Below are positions 7,678 to 13,663 of a DNA stretch of 31,531 bases, in pieces. The notes under the pieces were generated by a model that worked only from the letters and a program-made list of their open reading frames with translations, ran no database searches and was not told where the DNA came from. Origin of the DNA: a virus; IMG/VR virus record IMGVR_UViG_3300027833_000155, positions 1 through 31,531 of that record. The stretch is one strand, 5' to 3'. A program made the position numbers and the translations under genes. Position 1 is the stretch's first letter. Every line of letters starts with the position of its first letter.

Positions 7678-8106
7678 TTACAACTCGTCTTCCATGTTTG
7701 AGTCAAACGCATCGAACTCTGATCCGTCAGGTGAACCAACTTCTACTAAGTCAACTACCTGCATTGCTTGGAAATCTAGCCCCTTAAAGACTTTCCCTTT
7801 CCATTCCGACTCCCACTCCTTGTACTGAACACGCACATTAGAACCATTACCTACTCTAGCATCTAGTGGATTCTTAAACTTATCTACTAAACGTGGGGCA
7901 GGGCGTACCATTCCGTTCGGGCCATTAACTTTACGCTTAATAACCAGTGCCTGTCCTTCATCCATTTGTTTTACAGTGAACCCCCGTGATTGAAAGTCTT
8001 CTGCTGTTGCTTCGTCAACCACTAGATTTACTGTGTATACAGCATCATAGGCTGTGTTTGGTGTTGTTACTGAAGCCCAATAAGCTTCGCCTTGTAGTAT
8101 AGCCAT
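7678..8106 (-). CDS. single-stranded DNA-binding protein, T7 gp2.5-like
   Basis: A 142-residue protein with the usual phage SSB layout: an OB-fold core beginning AILQGEAYWASVTTPN and containing RPAPRLVDKFKNP, followed by a highly acidic C-terminal tail (SEFDAFDSNMEDEL). In this family the tail contacts the polymerase and helicase and the core coats single-stranded DNA. T7 gp2.5 is longer (232 aa), so this is a compact version. It is the first gene behind a sigma70-type promoter at 8141-8169 and heads the replication operon. Confidence 0.87.
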   Translation of the reverse strand: MAILQGEAYWASVTTPNTAYDAVYTVNLVVDEATAEDFQSRGFTVKQMDEGQALVIKRKVNGPNGMVRPAPRLVDKFKNPLDARVGNGSNVRVQYKEWESEWKGKVFKGLDFQAMQVVDLVEVGSPDGSEFDAFDSNMEDEL

Positions 8107-8140
8107 GCTATGTTACCTTTGGTTAGGTGAGTGAATTCGT

Positions 8141-8169
8141 ACTGTATCATGCTTAAAAACTGCTGTCAA
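8141..8169 (-). promoter_or_regulatory. sigma70-type promoter before the SSB gene
   Basis: On the minus strand a perfect -35 box TTGACA (8169-8164) is followed after 17 bases by TACAGT (8146-8141), 4 of 6 matches to the -10 consensus. It sits in the 64-base gap between the MazG-like gene and SSB, about 35 bases before the SSB start. The first bases after the -35 box (GCAGTT) are the same as in the promoter at 10254-10282. It would give the replication genes their own start in addition to read-through. Confidence 0.6.
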
Positions 8170-8170
8170 G

Positions 8171-8506
8171 CTATTTATTTCCGTCAACTTCAACGGCTTC
8201 TTCCTTAATAAAAATACCGTCCAACATCTTACCGCGCCTATCTTTAATATCTTGATAGGCGTGATCTATACATTCCTTTAAAGACAAGTTGTGTCGGACA
8301 GCAATGTTTACCAGCACCACAATGATGTCTCCAATGTCATCAATGGGTGTGGTCTTTTTGCAAACGCTGTCAGAAAGTTCGCCTACTTCTTGAATAAGTT
8401 TTAACACTTGCTGCTTATCATCAGACCCATGAATAAGATTTCTAGCTAAATGCCAAGAAACAATATTCTGAATTGATAATTCAATACCTCTATTTTCTTC
8501 GCTCAT
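8171..8506 (-). CDS. MazG-like nucleotide pyrophosphohydrolase
   Basis: A 111-residue all-alpha NTP-PPase of the MazG type, which hydrolyses NTPs or dNTPs to monophosphates and pyrophosphate and in phages may tune nucleotide or alarmone pools. Metal-binding positions are visible: Glu40 and Glu43 in LIQEVGELSD, then Asp57 and Asp60 in DDIGDIIVVL, where Asp57 replaces the more common Glu. The length fits single-domain phage MazG proteins. It overlaps the preceding gene by 4 bases (ATGA) and is the last gene before the SSB promoter. Substrate cannot be predicted. Confidence 0.83.
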   Translation of the reverse strand: MSEENRGIELSIQNIVSWHLARNLIHGSDDKQQVLKLIQEVGELSDSVCKKTTPIDDIGDIIVVLVNIAVRHNLSLKECIDHAYQDIKDRRGKMLDGIFIKEEAVEVDGNK

Positions 8507-8799
8507 TTTTCCTTACTCCATATTTGTCCACCTTTCACAGAAACTTTAACGACATCTTTGCAATTAGGTACTGGTAATGTAGGAGGTGTAGATATATTAT
8601 TTAATCTTTCCATATCTATTATCGTGTTGTATTCTGTTTGTTCCACTATAAATTGTATCACATCTTTCTCTTTTACATTGTAATGTTTACAAGCATCTGA
8701 TAGTTTAGTTTCTTGCGTTGTTACTGCCATAGCTGCTTTGGCCGTTGCCATTGATTCTGTACTAGGATATCCTGATAGGGATTCTTCAAACATACTCAT
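8503..8799 (-). CDS. hypothetical protein (98 aa)
   Basis: A 98-residue soluble protein of unknown function. Residues 1-30 are Ser, Thr and Ala rich. Then comes a helical part (DACKHYNVKEKDVIQFIVEQ) resembling the second half of a small helix-turn-helix, and a C-terminal VVKVSVKGGQIWSKEK. It overlaps both neighbours by 4 bases as ATGA, so it is translationally coupled with the membrane peptide before it and the MazG-like gene after it. No diagnostic motif. Confidence 0.75.
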   Translation of the reverse strand: MSMFEESLSGYPSTESMATAKAAMAVTTQETKLSDACKHYNVKEKDVIQFIVEQTEYNTIIDMERLNNISTPPTLPVPNCKDVVKVSVKGGQIWSKEK

Positions 8800-8915
8800 A
8801 CAGTTACTCCTGTTAGTACAGTAAATGTGTAATACATTATAACTAGTGTGCCTAAAACTAACGTGGCTCTAGCTATCTTGGGTAATCTTAAACCTGTTCT
8901 TTTAAGATTAAACAT
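8796..8915 (-). CDS. 39-residue single-pass membrane peptide
   Basis: A 39-codon gene whose product has a basic N-terminus (MFNLKRTGLRLPKIAR) and one clear hydrophobic helix (ATLVLGTLVIMYYTFTVL), which predicts an inner-membrane protein with its N-terminus inside by the positive-inside rule. It overlaps the preceding gene by 8 bases and the next by 4 (ATGA). The double coupling makes chance unlikely. Function unknown; small phage membrane proteins of this type can be holin-like, superinfection-exclusion or host-takeover factors, none of which is shown here. Confidence 0.68.
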   Translation of the reverse strand: MFNLKRTGLRLPKIARATLVLGTLVIMYYTFTVLTGVTV

Positions 8916-9069
8916 TCTTTTTAGTTTCTTTTTCACTCCTTTTCTCCTGTTCATTTACTAACTTTTTAAATTCTTTATTAAAGATTTTATCAAAGTTTGA
9001 ATTAAATTTATCCTTGTCTACTGGTCTGGCGGTAGATCCTTTACCGCCATGTGTCTGTCCTGATGCCAT
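8908..9069 (-). CDS. small GGKGS / D-x-IF family phage protein (53 aa)
   Basis: A 53-residue basic protein starting MASGQTHGGKGSTARPVDK followed by KFNSNFDKIFNKE. This matches a widespread family of very small phage proteins with the layout GGKGS-x-x-RP, then (Y/F)-x-x-N(W/F)D-x-IF. Their function is unknown. Its start overlaps the stop of the preceding gene by one base (TAATG). The protein at 202-816 shares the N-terminal motif and the protein at 24665-24841 shares the second motif. Confidence 0.78.
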   Translation of the reverse strand: MASGQTHGGKGSTARPVDKDKFNSNFDKIFNKEFKKLVNEQEKRSEKETKKNV

Positions 9070-9275
9070 TAACTTTCTTCCTGATAAGGTTTGCCTACAC
9101 TGAAGATTAACAGGGGGAGTAAGATTATAACTCCTTCAAAGGTCATATACTCTCCTTCATCTGTTAAGGTGTTGTGTACCCAGATTGGTCTTGCGTCACA
9201 AAACTCTAGGTCTAAGCCCACACCGTTTCTTAGTTCTAATGATACGCTATATCCTCTTACATTAATTGAAAACAT
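9069..9275 (-). CDS. hypothetical protein with C-terminal hydrophobic helix (68 aa)
   Basis: A 68-residue protein following the DUF932 gene with a 1-base gap after its stop. The first 50 residues are a soluble beta-rich part with a WVHNTLTDEGEYMTFEG segment that I have the impression of seeing in small early proteins of marine podoviruses. The end (VIILLPLLIFSVG) is hydrophobic enough to be a membrane anchor, giving an N-in or N-out single-pass protein. No clear ribosome site precedes the ATG, so coupling to the upstream stop is likely. Function unknown. Confidence 0.75.
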   Translation of the reverse strand: MFSINVRGYSVSLELRNGVGLDLEFCDARPIWVHNTLTDEGEYMTFEGVIILLPLLIFSVGKPYQEES

Positions 9276-9276
9276 A

Positions 9277-10227
9277 TTAAGCCGCCAGTTGTATACGTTG
9301 GTTAGTAAATGCAGATCGAACTGTCTGCTGTCTTTGATTTTGAATAGCTGCTATGTTGTGCATAGAAGATTCCCTTGAGGTTTCTGCATGAGTTGACCAG
9401 TCTGTCATAGCATTATATACAGCCCAGAAATTACTACCTAATCTGTGTTTGTATACTCCTACATATTTTGCCCAGATAAACTCTAAACTTTTATTCCTGC
9501 GGGGCATGTCTTGCAACGCTGTTTCCGGTGTTCCACCATCGGCTATCAACTCTAATGCTTTATTAGCTTTAAGAGACTTACAAAAGAATATAAACGCTTG
9601 CTGATCTGTGACTTGTTTGTTAGACCACTCTGCCCACAACTCTCTCTCTTTTTCAAAGACTTCTAAAGATTTAGTGATTGCTCTACCACCATGCTCAATG
9701 TTCAAAGAGCGAGTGTGTTTAGCTTTATATACTGCAACCTCACCCCCAACAAAGACTTGTAGATTTGTACAAGCTTGTTGTATAGCTGCGGCACTAATCA
9801 TAAACGGCCAAGTACCATCAAAAGACGATATAGATAATAAACTTAACGATGCTGTATCACCATCTGGTGTTCGATAAGTATGCTCTGGAAGTCTATACTG
9901 AACAAAAGTTCTTGATCCATTGTGTGATGTTCGGATTATCTCCTGCATATTATTTAACTGTAGACCTGATCGCTCTAAGATATGACGGGTTACATCTATC
10001 ATGTGCTTCGGTGGTACAGCTTTATAGCCATGACCATGCACCCCAAGTTCTTCTCCTGTATCTGTCCGATAAATTACAGACTTAGAACTAGGGAACTCTG
10101 TGCCGTCTTCATCAGCAGAATAAACTAAGGGTGCAGTAGCTATATCAAAACCTGCTTGGCCGTAACCACCATCTCTAATAGAGTTGAGGGCTGTGTTGTT
10201 TGTAAACATCGGTGTAATATTATTCAT
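9277..10227 (-). CDS. DUF932 domain protein (phage/plasmid-like)
   Basis: A 316-residue member of the DUF932 family, found on phages and plasmids and sometimes called TIGR03299. Typical blocks are visible: YRTDTGEELGVHGHGYKAV near residues 53-71, SHNGSRTFVQYRLPE at about 105-119, SISSFDGTWPF near 130-140, and a helical C-terminal half. The role is not established; association with DNA metabolism or anti-restriction has been suggested but is not shown. It is the first gene behind a perfect consensus promoter and has GGAG 7 bases before its ATG, so it should be strongly expressed. Confidence 0.87.
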   Translation of the reverse strand: MNNITPMFTNNTALNSIRDGGYGQAGFDIATAPLVYSADEDGTEFPSSKSVIYRTDTGEELGVHGHGYKAVPPKHMIDVTRHILERSGLQLNNMQEIIRTSHNGSRTFVQYRLPEHTYRTPDGDTASLSLLSISSFDGTWPFMISAAAIQQACTNLQVFVGGEVAVYKAKHTRSLNIEHGGRAITKSLEVFEKERELWAEWSNKQVTDQQAFIFFCKSLKANKALELIADGGTPETALQDMPRRNKSLEFIWAKYVGVYKHRLGSNFWAVYNAMTDWSTHAETSRESSMHNIAAIQNQRQQTVRSAFTNQRIQLAA

Positions 10228-10253
10228 TTGGATTCTCCAATTATTGAGATTAA

Positions 10254-10282
10254 ATTATATAAAATTAAACAACTGCTGTCAA
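10254..10282 (-). promoter_or_regulatory. perfect consensus sigma70 promoter before DUF932 gene
   Basis: On the minus strand TTGACA (10282-10277), exactly 17 bases, then TATAAT (10259-10254): full matches to both E. coli sigma70 hexamers. The expected start is near 10247, about 20 bases before the DUF932 ATG at 10227. This is the natural start of the operon running to 8171 and probably beyond. It indicates use of host RNA polymerase. Confidence 0.85.
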
Positions 10283-10296
10283 TAATAAAACATCAC

Positions 10297-10324
10297 TTGA
10301 CAGTATTAAAAATACCTTTAAAAT
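10297..10324 (+). promoter_or_regulatory. possible rightward promoter, antisense to flanking genes
   Basis: On the plus strand TTGACA (10297-10302), 16 bases, then TAAAAT (10319-10324), 5 of 6 matches. It lies back to back with the leftward promoter, their -35 boxes separated by 14 bases. No plus-strand gene follows; transcripts would be antisense to the accessory operon at 10337 and above. It overlaps a weak hairpin (CCTTTAA / TTAAAGG, 10315-10334). It could be fortuitous in AT-rich DNA. Confidence 0.35.
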
Positions 10325-10336
10325 ACCTTAAAGGGT

Positions 10337-10516
10337 TTATGCACTTTTTAAGTTATCTTCAGTAGGATATACACAAGTATCCTCTAAATCTTTAAAGTTA
10401 ATTGAATCTTTAAAACATCTTTTACATAACTGTTCGCTATACTTGTGGTCTTCATAATCCCTTAAACACATACTACAGTTTAAAATTCTTCTATGTTTAT
10501 CTGATCTAATAGTCAT
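10337..10516 (-). CDS. 59-residue zinc-ribbon-like protein
   Basis: A 59-codon gene that overlaps the end of the preceding 66-codon gene as ATGA. The product begins MTIRSDKHRRILNCSMCLRD and contains two CxxC pairs: Cys14 and Cys17 (CSMC), then Cys31 and Cys34 (CKRC), spaced 13 apart as in small treble-clef or zinc-ribbon modules. The N-terminus is basic. DNA, RNA or protein binding (for example to host polymerase) is conceivable, but only the metal-binding pattern is visible. Last gene of its operon. Confidence 0.7.
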   Translation of the reverse strand: MTIRSDKHRRILNCSMCLRDYEDHKYSEQLCKRCFKDSINFKDLEDTCVYPTEDNLKSA

Positions 10517-10713
10517 AGTGGCTTCACCTTTTTTCTTTCTTTAGCTTTAAATTTCTTTAAGGAGCCTGTCGATATGACATAAATATATTGCCATTTATAT
10601 CCTGTCTTAACTCTCCAACCCCCATACCAACCACCAAGCCAGACTCTGACAGGCTCATAACCTCTATCTAAAACCTTCTGCATTGTGGCATTTTCAATAG
10701 CATATTTACTCAT
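10513..10713 (-). CDS. hypothetical protein (66 aa)
   Basis: A 66-residue basic protein with an unusual Gly/Trp/Tyr-rich centre (VRVWLGGWYGGWRVKTGYKW) that suggests a small beta-sheet or barrel, then a Lys-rich C-terminus (KKFKAKERKKVK). It overlaps the 63-codon gene before it by 8 bases and the zinc-ribbon gene after it by 4. I do not recognise the family. Confidence 0.65.
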   Translation of the reverse strand: MSKYAIENATMQKVLDRGYEPVRVWLGGWYGGWRVKTGYKWQYIYVISTGSLKKFKAKERKKVKPL

Positions 10714-10897
10714 CTAGCCTCTCCCTTTTCTCAACATAGTAAGTATTATCCGTCTCAGCATTTGTTAAATATTCAGCCGAATCAAGGGCGTTTTCTTTCC
10801 AATAGTGAGCCTCTAATTTATAGCCATCGTTTTGACGGATGACATACCAAAGGCCAGAGCAACGGTTAGGACTAGGTTCACGTTTCATTAGCTTCAT
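10706..10897 (-). CDS. hypothetical protein (63 aa)
   Basis: A 63-residue protein with the look of a small alpha/beta domain: a CSGLWYVIRQNDGYKLEAHYW strand region with alternating polar and aromatic residues, then DSAEYLTNAETDNTYYVE. It overlaps the preceding gene by 20 bases. A second ATG three codons in (10888) is an alternative start. No motif I can name. Confidence 0.62.
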   Translation of the reverse strand: MKLMKREPSPNRCSGLWYVIRQNDGYKLEAHYWKENALDSAEYLTNAETDNTYYVEKRERLDE

Positions 10898-11099
10898 CTT
10901 CTACCACCTCTACGGGTTCTCTATCTACTATTTTTTTACCATAGGTTTCATAAAACTTTCCTACTTTAGCAAACTTTAAAGCTTCTTCTGGACTACTTGC
11001 CGGAACATCTATGTAGTATCCACAAACTTCTGACATTAAAACCTTATAAGTTTTTATTTCAGAGGTAACATCTATTTGCATTACAAGTTTATCAGCCAT
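10878..11099 (-). CDS. hypothetical protein (73 aa)
   Basis: A 73-residue acidic protein. The central part (VCGYYIDVPASSPEEALKFAKVGKFY) looks like one beta strand followed by a helix, a pattern also seen in small phage proteins that mimic a beta-alpha repeat. It overlaps its upstream neighbour by 8 bases and its downstream neighbour by 20 bases. Function unknown. Confidence 0.65.
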   Translation of the reverse strand: MADKLVMQIDVTSEIKTYKVLMSEVCGYYIDVPASSPEEALKFAKVGKFYETYGKKIVDREPVEVVEDEANET

Positions 11100-11373
11100 T
11101 AGAATTATTCTCCTTTAGAACTATGGGTTGTCTAAGCCACTCACCCATCATAACTTCTTCTTTAGTTTCTAATCTAGGAATCGGTGGCGGTTTGACATAA
11201 GGTTTAAGCAAATCATCTGTCATCTCAGGATACCTATACATCTTATTGTGTAGTCTTTTATAGTCTAAACCTGTAGCTTCAGCATACTCAAAGACTGTAT
11301 AGTACATTCCTGTTTGTAGTTTAGGATGAGTACCTACAAATTTAATTTTTTTTGTCTTCATCTTTGACGGCAT
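11092..11373 (-). CDS. hypothetical protein, possible HTH-like DNA binder (93 aa)
   Basis: A 93-residue basic protein. Residues about 22-47 (MYYTVFEYAEATGLDYKRLHNKMYRY) resemble a helix-turn-helix in which ATGLDYKRLHNKMYR would be turn plus recognition helix, so DNA binding is possible but not certain. AGGAG stands 6 bases before the ATG. It starts inside the end of the 50-codon gene (32-base overlap). The C-terminal part contains PPPIPRLETKEE and is probably flexible. Confidence 0.68.
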   Translation of the reverse strand: MPSKMKTKKIKFVGTHPKLQTGMYYTVFEYAEATGLDYKRLHNKMYRYPEMTDDLLKPYVKPPPIPRLETKEEVMMGEWLRQPIVLKENNSNG

Positions 11374-11494
11374 CGGGTTCTCCTAAATAAGTTATAATAT
11401 AAAACTCTCCAAACTGCTGACCAATTAAATGTGCATCTTCTAAAGTTGCAGCATACTGAGTACAGCCCATCTCACTCCAATCAATTGCCCACAT
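11342..11494 (-). CDS. small hypothetical protein (50 aa)
   Basis: A 50-codon gene with GGAG 7 bases before the ATG. The product starts MWAIDWSEMGCTQYAATLED, continues with a helix (AHLIGQQFGEF), a short hydrophobic strand (YIITYL) and an acidic tail. The fold looks like a tiny alpha/beta domain. It overlaps the next gene by 32 bases in another frame. The good ribosome site supports it. Function unknown. Confidence 0.62.
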   Translation of the reverse strand: MWAIDWSEMGCTQYAATLEDAHLIGQQFGEFYIITYLGEPDAVKDEDKKN

Positions 11495-11511
11495 AGCTAT
11501 TCTCCAGTTAG

Positions 11512-11545
11512 ACAGCACATAGAACTATTACGCCCTATGTGCTGT
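11512..11545. repeat. 11-bp perfect inverted repeat between two genes
   Basis: ACAGCACATAG (11512-11522) pairs perfectly with CTATGTGCTGT (11535-11545) across a 12-base loop. It lies in the 59-base gap between the coiled-coil gene and the 50-codon gene and just before the latter's ribosome site. No T-run follows on either strand, so it is not a classical terminator; an mRNA processing or stability hairpin is more likely. Confidence 0.6.
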
Positions 11546-11553
11546 AAATTATA

Positions 11554-12042
11554 TCAACGCTCAATAGTTACTCTGAAATCTACAGCATCTAGTTCAGATC
11601 TTACTGCACTGATAACGTGTTCACTTATATCATCTTGTACAGCCCTAAGTACAGTTCGCTCTATATCTTCAGGATCTATTTCATCTTTATGTAATTGCTC
11701 CAACTCGTCTACTCTATATTCAAGATCATTACACTCAGAATAAGCATTTTCTGCCAGCGTATTAGCATCTTCTATACCAAAATCTAAATCATCTAGTCTG
11801 CTTTCTATAGCATCTAATCTTTCATCTTCTGTTACAAGCACAGCATCGTCAGACGATACTTCTTTAGCTTTTAATTTTAACTCTAAAAGCTCGCCCTCTA
11901 AACTTGAAATCCTTTTAGCGTGTGCTTCTTGTAAATATTCTAAATCATCTATTCTTATTCTACATTTTACAAAAGCAATTTCTGTCTTGTTCATAATTCT
12001 AGTATCAATCCACGCTTCTACTGCTTCAATTAAACTTTTCAT
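11554..12042 (-). CDS. acidic coiled-coil protein (162 aa)
   Basis: A 162-residue, strongly acidic, almost fully helical protein. Residues about 30-120 carry heptad-like patterns (RIDDLEYLQEAHAKRISSLEGELLELK and later LDAIESRLDDLDFG split by charged gaps), which predicts a long coiled coil and oligomer. The start overlaps the small zinc-ribbon gene as ATGA. Sequence is low in complexity, so database similarity to other coiled coils would not be informative. Function unknown. Confidence 0.75.
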   Translation of the reverse strand: MKSLIEAVEAWIDTRIMNKTEIAFVKCRIRIDDLEYLQEAHAKRISSLEGELLELKLKAKEVSSDDAVLVTEDERLDAIESRLDDLDFGIEDANTLAENAYSECNDLEYRVDELEQLHKDEIDPEDIERTVLRAVQDDISEHVISAVRSELDAVDFRVTIER

Positions 12043-12161
12043 TTTTTAATCCTCATTTCATTTTTAAAGAATGGAAACACATATCTAACCCAACAATCTG
12101 CACATAGATATTGATCCTTATTTTTTACATCTGCTCGTTTACCGCATTTACATTTCGACAT
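12039..12161 (-). CDS. 40-residue zinc-ribbon-like protein
   Basis: A 40-codon gene overlapping the HhH-like gene by 14 bases and the coiled-coil gene by 4 (ATGA). The product is MSKCKCGKRADVKNKDQYLC followed by ADCWVRYVFPFFKNE and a short tail. Cys4, Cys6, Cys20 and Cys23 form a CxC...CxxC zinc-ribbon pattern like that at the start of many nucleic-acid-binding proteins. It is the second tiny zinc protein in this accessory region. Function unknown. Confidence 0.65.
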   Translation of the reverse strand: MSKCKCGKRADVKNKDQYLCADCWVRYVFPFFKNEMRIKK

Positions 12162-12780
12162 TACTATATTCACCTGTTAAATATGTATAATGAACTTCAC
12201 TAACATGATTACCATCTTGCCACTTAGGTGACTTTGTAGCTAAGAAACTACACCAACTATCCCATAAATTTTCAGTACCATATTCATGGCACAACTCTAT
12301 ATAAGCTAGAATCTTTTTAGCATTTGCTTCTAAGCCCTTGATAGTCTTAGGGTTTTGAGATAACGAAAACGCTTTAAGATCTAAATTATACATTTTAATA
12401 TTGTGAACATCCATGCAACCAACCAACCCCGCTGTCAATTGACAAGCGAATCCTGCCTTTGGCACTCCTAAACCATCAACTCTAAGAAATATTTTCATTA
12501 AAGACTGAGCCTTTTCAGTGTCGTTTTTCTTAGAATTTATAACAGCCATTACCTGACTATACATTTTATGCTTGTGAGTCTGTAAGTATCTATAGGTTTT
12601 GCCTTTGTTACCCCACAAAAATTTACTGTCTGCTTTATTTTTTCTTACATCAGCAAGCTGATCTCCAACACCCAACCAGTTTTGCTGGATGCTAAGAACT
12701 ACCATGAGTATGACATCTGCCATATTGTTTACTGATCTTTGTGCATACTGCTGACAATTAACTGCATGAACTTTGTACAT
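12148..12780 (-). CDS. HhH-GPD-like phage protein (possible DNA glycosylase relative)
   Basis: A 210-residue, largely helical protein. Residues 101-110 (VDGLGVPKAG) fit the helix-hairpin-helix loop of the HhH-GPD superfamily (LPGVGxxTA), and 20 bases' worth of helix later Asp124 in CMDVHN lies where these glycosylases hold their catalytic Asp (VDTH). This suggests DNA binding and perhaps base excision, but Lys of the bifunctional enzymes and the Fe-S cysteines are not evident. Its own weak promoter lies upstream (12811-12839) and GAGG stands 6 bases before the ATG. Could also be a non-enzymatic HhH DNA binder. Confidence 0.6.
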   Translation of the reverse strand: MYKVHAVNCQQYAQRSVNNMADVILMVVLSIQQNWLGVGDQLADVRKNKADSKFLWGNKGKTYRYLQTHKHKMYSQVMAVINSKKNDTEKAQSLMKIFLRVDGLGVPKAGFACQLTAGLVGCMDVHNIKMYNLDLKAFSLSQNPKTIKGLEANAKKILAYIELCHEYGTENLWDSWCSFLATKSPKWQDGNHVSEVHYTYLTGEYSNVEM

Positions 12781-12810
12781 AAATCACCTCGTTTTGTTTT
12801 GACGTTTTCC

Positions 12811-12839
12811 AAGCTACAGAACCCCCGTTTTGCTGTCAA
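12811..12839 (-). promoter_or_regulatory. possible promoter before the HhH-like gene
   Basis: On the minus strand TTGACA (12839-12834), 17 bases, then TAGCTT (12816-12811), only 3 of 6 matches at the -10. The extended motif TTGACAGCA is shared with the promoters at 8.1 and 10.3 kb, and the site sits in a 110-base gene-free gap in front of a gene with a strong ribosome site. The poor -10 keeps this tentative. Confidence 0.4.
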
Positions 12840-12890
12840 CACATTTCCCTGCGATAGTAACCTTGTGAAATACACATACACATATAAACT

Positions 12891-13058
12891 TTATAACAAC
12901 AATCCCTTCTTTTTTAAGTGCTTAAAATTTAATTCACACACTATATCTACCATCTCATATAGGATTATTCTATCTTTGCTTTCAAGCTTCTGACTACAAA
13001 TCCACTTGTATAACTCTTCAAAATTATCTATATCTTTTACTTCAGTAAGCTTCTGCAT
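12891..13058 (-). CDS. small hypothetical protein (55 aa)
   Basis: A 55-codon gene starting right behind a terminator: the T-run is followed immediately by GGAG, 7 bases, then the ATG. The product (MQKLTEVKDIDNFEELYKWI...) is helical, with a LYEMVDIVCELNFKHLKKK second helix, and looks like a small helical bundle. The excellent ribosome site and clean frame support it. It might be expressed only by read-through of the terminator. Function unknown. Confidence 0.62.
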   Translation of the reverse strand: MQKLTEVKDIDNFEELYKWICSQKLESKDRIILYEMVDIVCELNFKHLKKKGLLL

Positions 13059-13068
13059 AATATCTCTC

Positions 13069-13095
13069 CAAAAAAAAATGCCCTCCGAAGAGGGC
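13069..13095 (-). terminator. rho-independent terminator, leftward
   Basis: On the minus strand GCCCTC (13095-13090), loop TTCG, GAGGGC (13085-13080), one A, then nine T (13078-13070). A 6-bp GC-rich stem with a stable tetraloop and long T-run is a textbook intrinsic terminator. It ends the transcript of the 96-codon gene and touches the ribosome site of the next gene. Confidence 0.9.
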
Positions 13096-13113
13096 TAAGA
13101 GGGGTGATAAACT

Positions 13114-13404
13114 TTATAATCTACCTGCCATAAGAGTTCCGGCATCATAGGGTTCGGAATAGAATCCAAATTCGTGGAGCATATTATATAAAACTGGATG
13201 GACACCATCAGTATCTTTGTGGACACCAAATGTCATATAATAATCCCAAAGCGGCAAACCATCTGGAGCCAAACCACACTCAGAATTCTTAAACCACATA
13301 CCATTATTTTCTTCATAGTCACTATCAAATTCTACAGAATCTACAGCATCTAACTGTGGGAAATGAGTATTCAATATACTCAACATAGTCTCTACTTTAA
13401 TCAT
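13114..13404 (-). CDS. hypothetical protein (96 aa)
   Basis: A 96-residue acidic protein. The frame is open to 13455, but the ATG at 13404 has GAGGA 8 bases upstream and is the better start. The product begins MIKVETMLSILNTHFPQLDA, with an acidic EFDSDYEENNG stretch and several aromatic residues (LWDYYMTFGVH, LHEFGFYSEPYD). A helical N-terminus followed by a beta-rich domain is suggested. It is followed 19 bases later by a strong terminator. Function unknown. Confidence 0.7.
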   Translation of the reverse strand: MIKVETMLSILNTHFPQLDAVDSVEFDSDYEENNGMWFKNSECGLAPDGLPLWDYYMTFGVHKDTDGVHPVLYNMLHEFGFYSEPYDAGTLMAGRL

Positions 13405-13408
13405 AACT

Positions 13409-13492
13409 TTATTCCTCTGCGTTTTTATCAACAATATAAGCGATAACAAATCCACTTAATATAATTATTAATACTGTATTAAAATCAATCAT
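13409..13492 (-). CDS. 27-residue single-pass membrane peptide
   Basis: A 27-codon gene: MIDFNTVLIIILSGFVIAY followed by IVDKNAEE. One membrane helix nearly fills it, with an acidic C-terminus. Its start context (GAGGAATAAAGTT then ATGATT) is repeated exactly at the next gene 88 bases downstream, so the two share a duplicated ribosome-binding leader. Size makes it uncertain, but the good ribosome site is real. Function unknown. Confidence 0.5.
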   Translation of the reverse strand: MIDFNTVLIIILSGFVIAYIVDKNAEE

Positions 13493-13563
13493 AACTTTAT
13501 TCCTCAGTTTTTTATCTACCTAATAAACTATAAAGTCCTCCATATGAGCCAAAAGTCTATGCT

Positions 13564-13588
13564 TAAAAAAAACCCCTCCGAAGAGGGG
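13564..13588 (-). terminator. rho-independent terminator, leftward
   Basis: On the minus strand CCCCTC (13588-13583), loop TTCG (13582-13579), GAGGGG (13578-13573), then eight T (13572-13565). Nearly the same hairpin as the terminator at 13069-13095. It ends the first accessory transcript after the 77-codon gene. Confidence 0.9.
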
Positions 13589-13663
13589 AAAAGGACTGCT
13601 AGGGGAAATCAGTTAATTTATTGAAGCCTACTACTAACGTAATAGGCTTTATAAATTTACTTA

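Noticed and set aside
12425-12445. TTGACA-type palindrome inside the HhH-like gene
   Set aside because: TGTCAATTGACA lies in coding sequence and has no fitting -10 on either strand at the correct distance.
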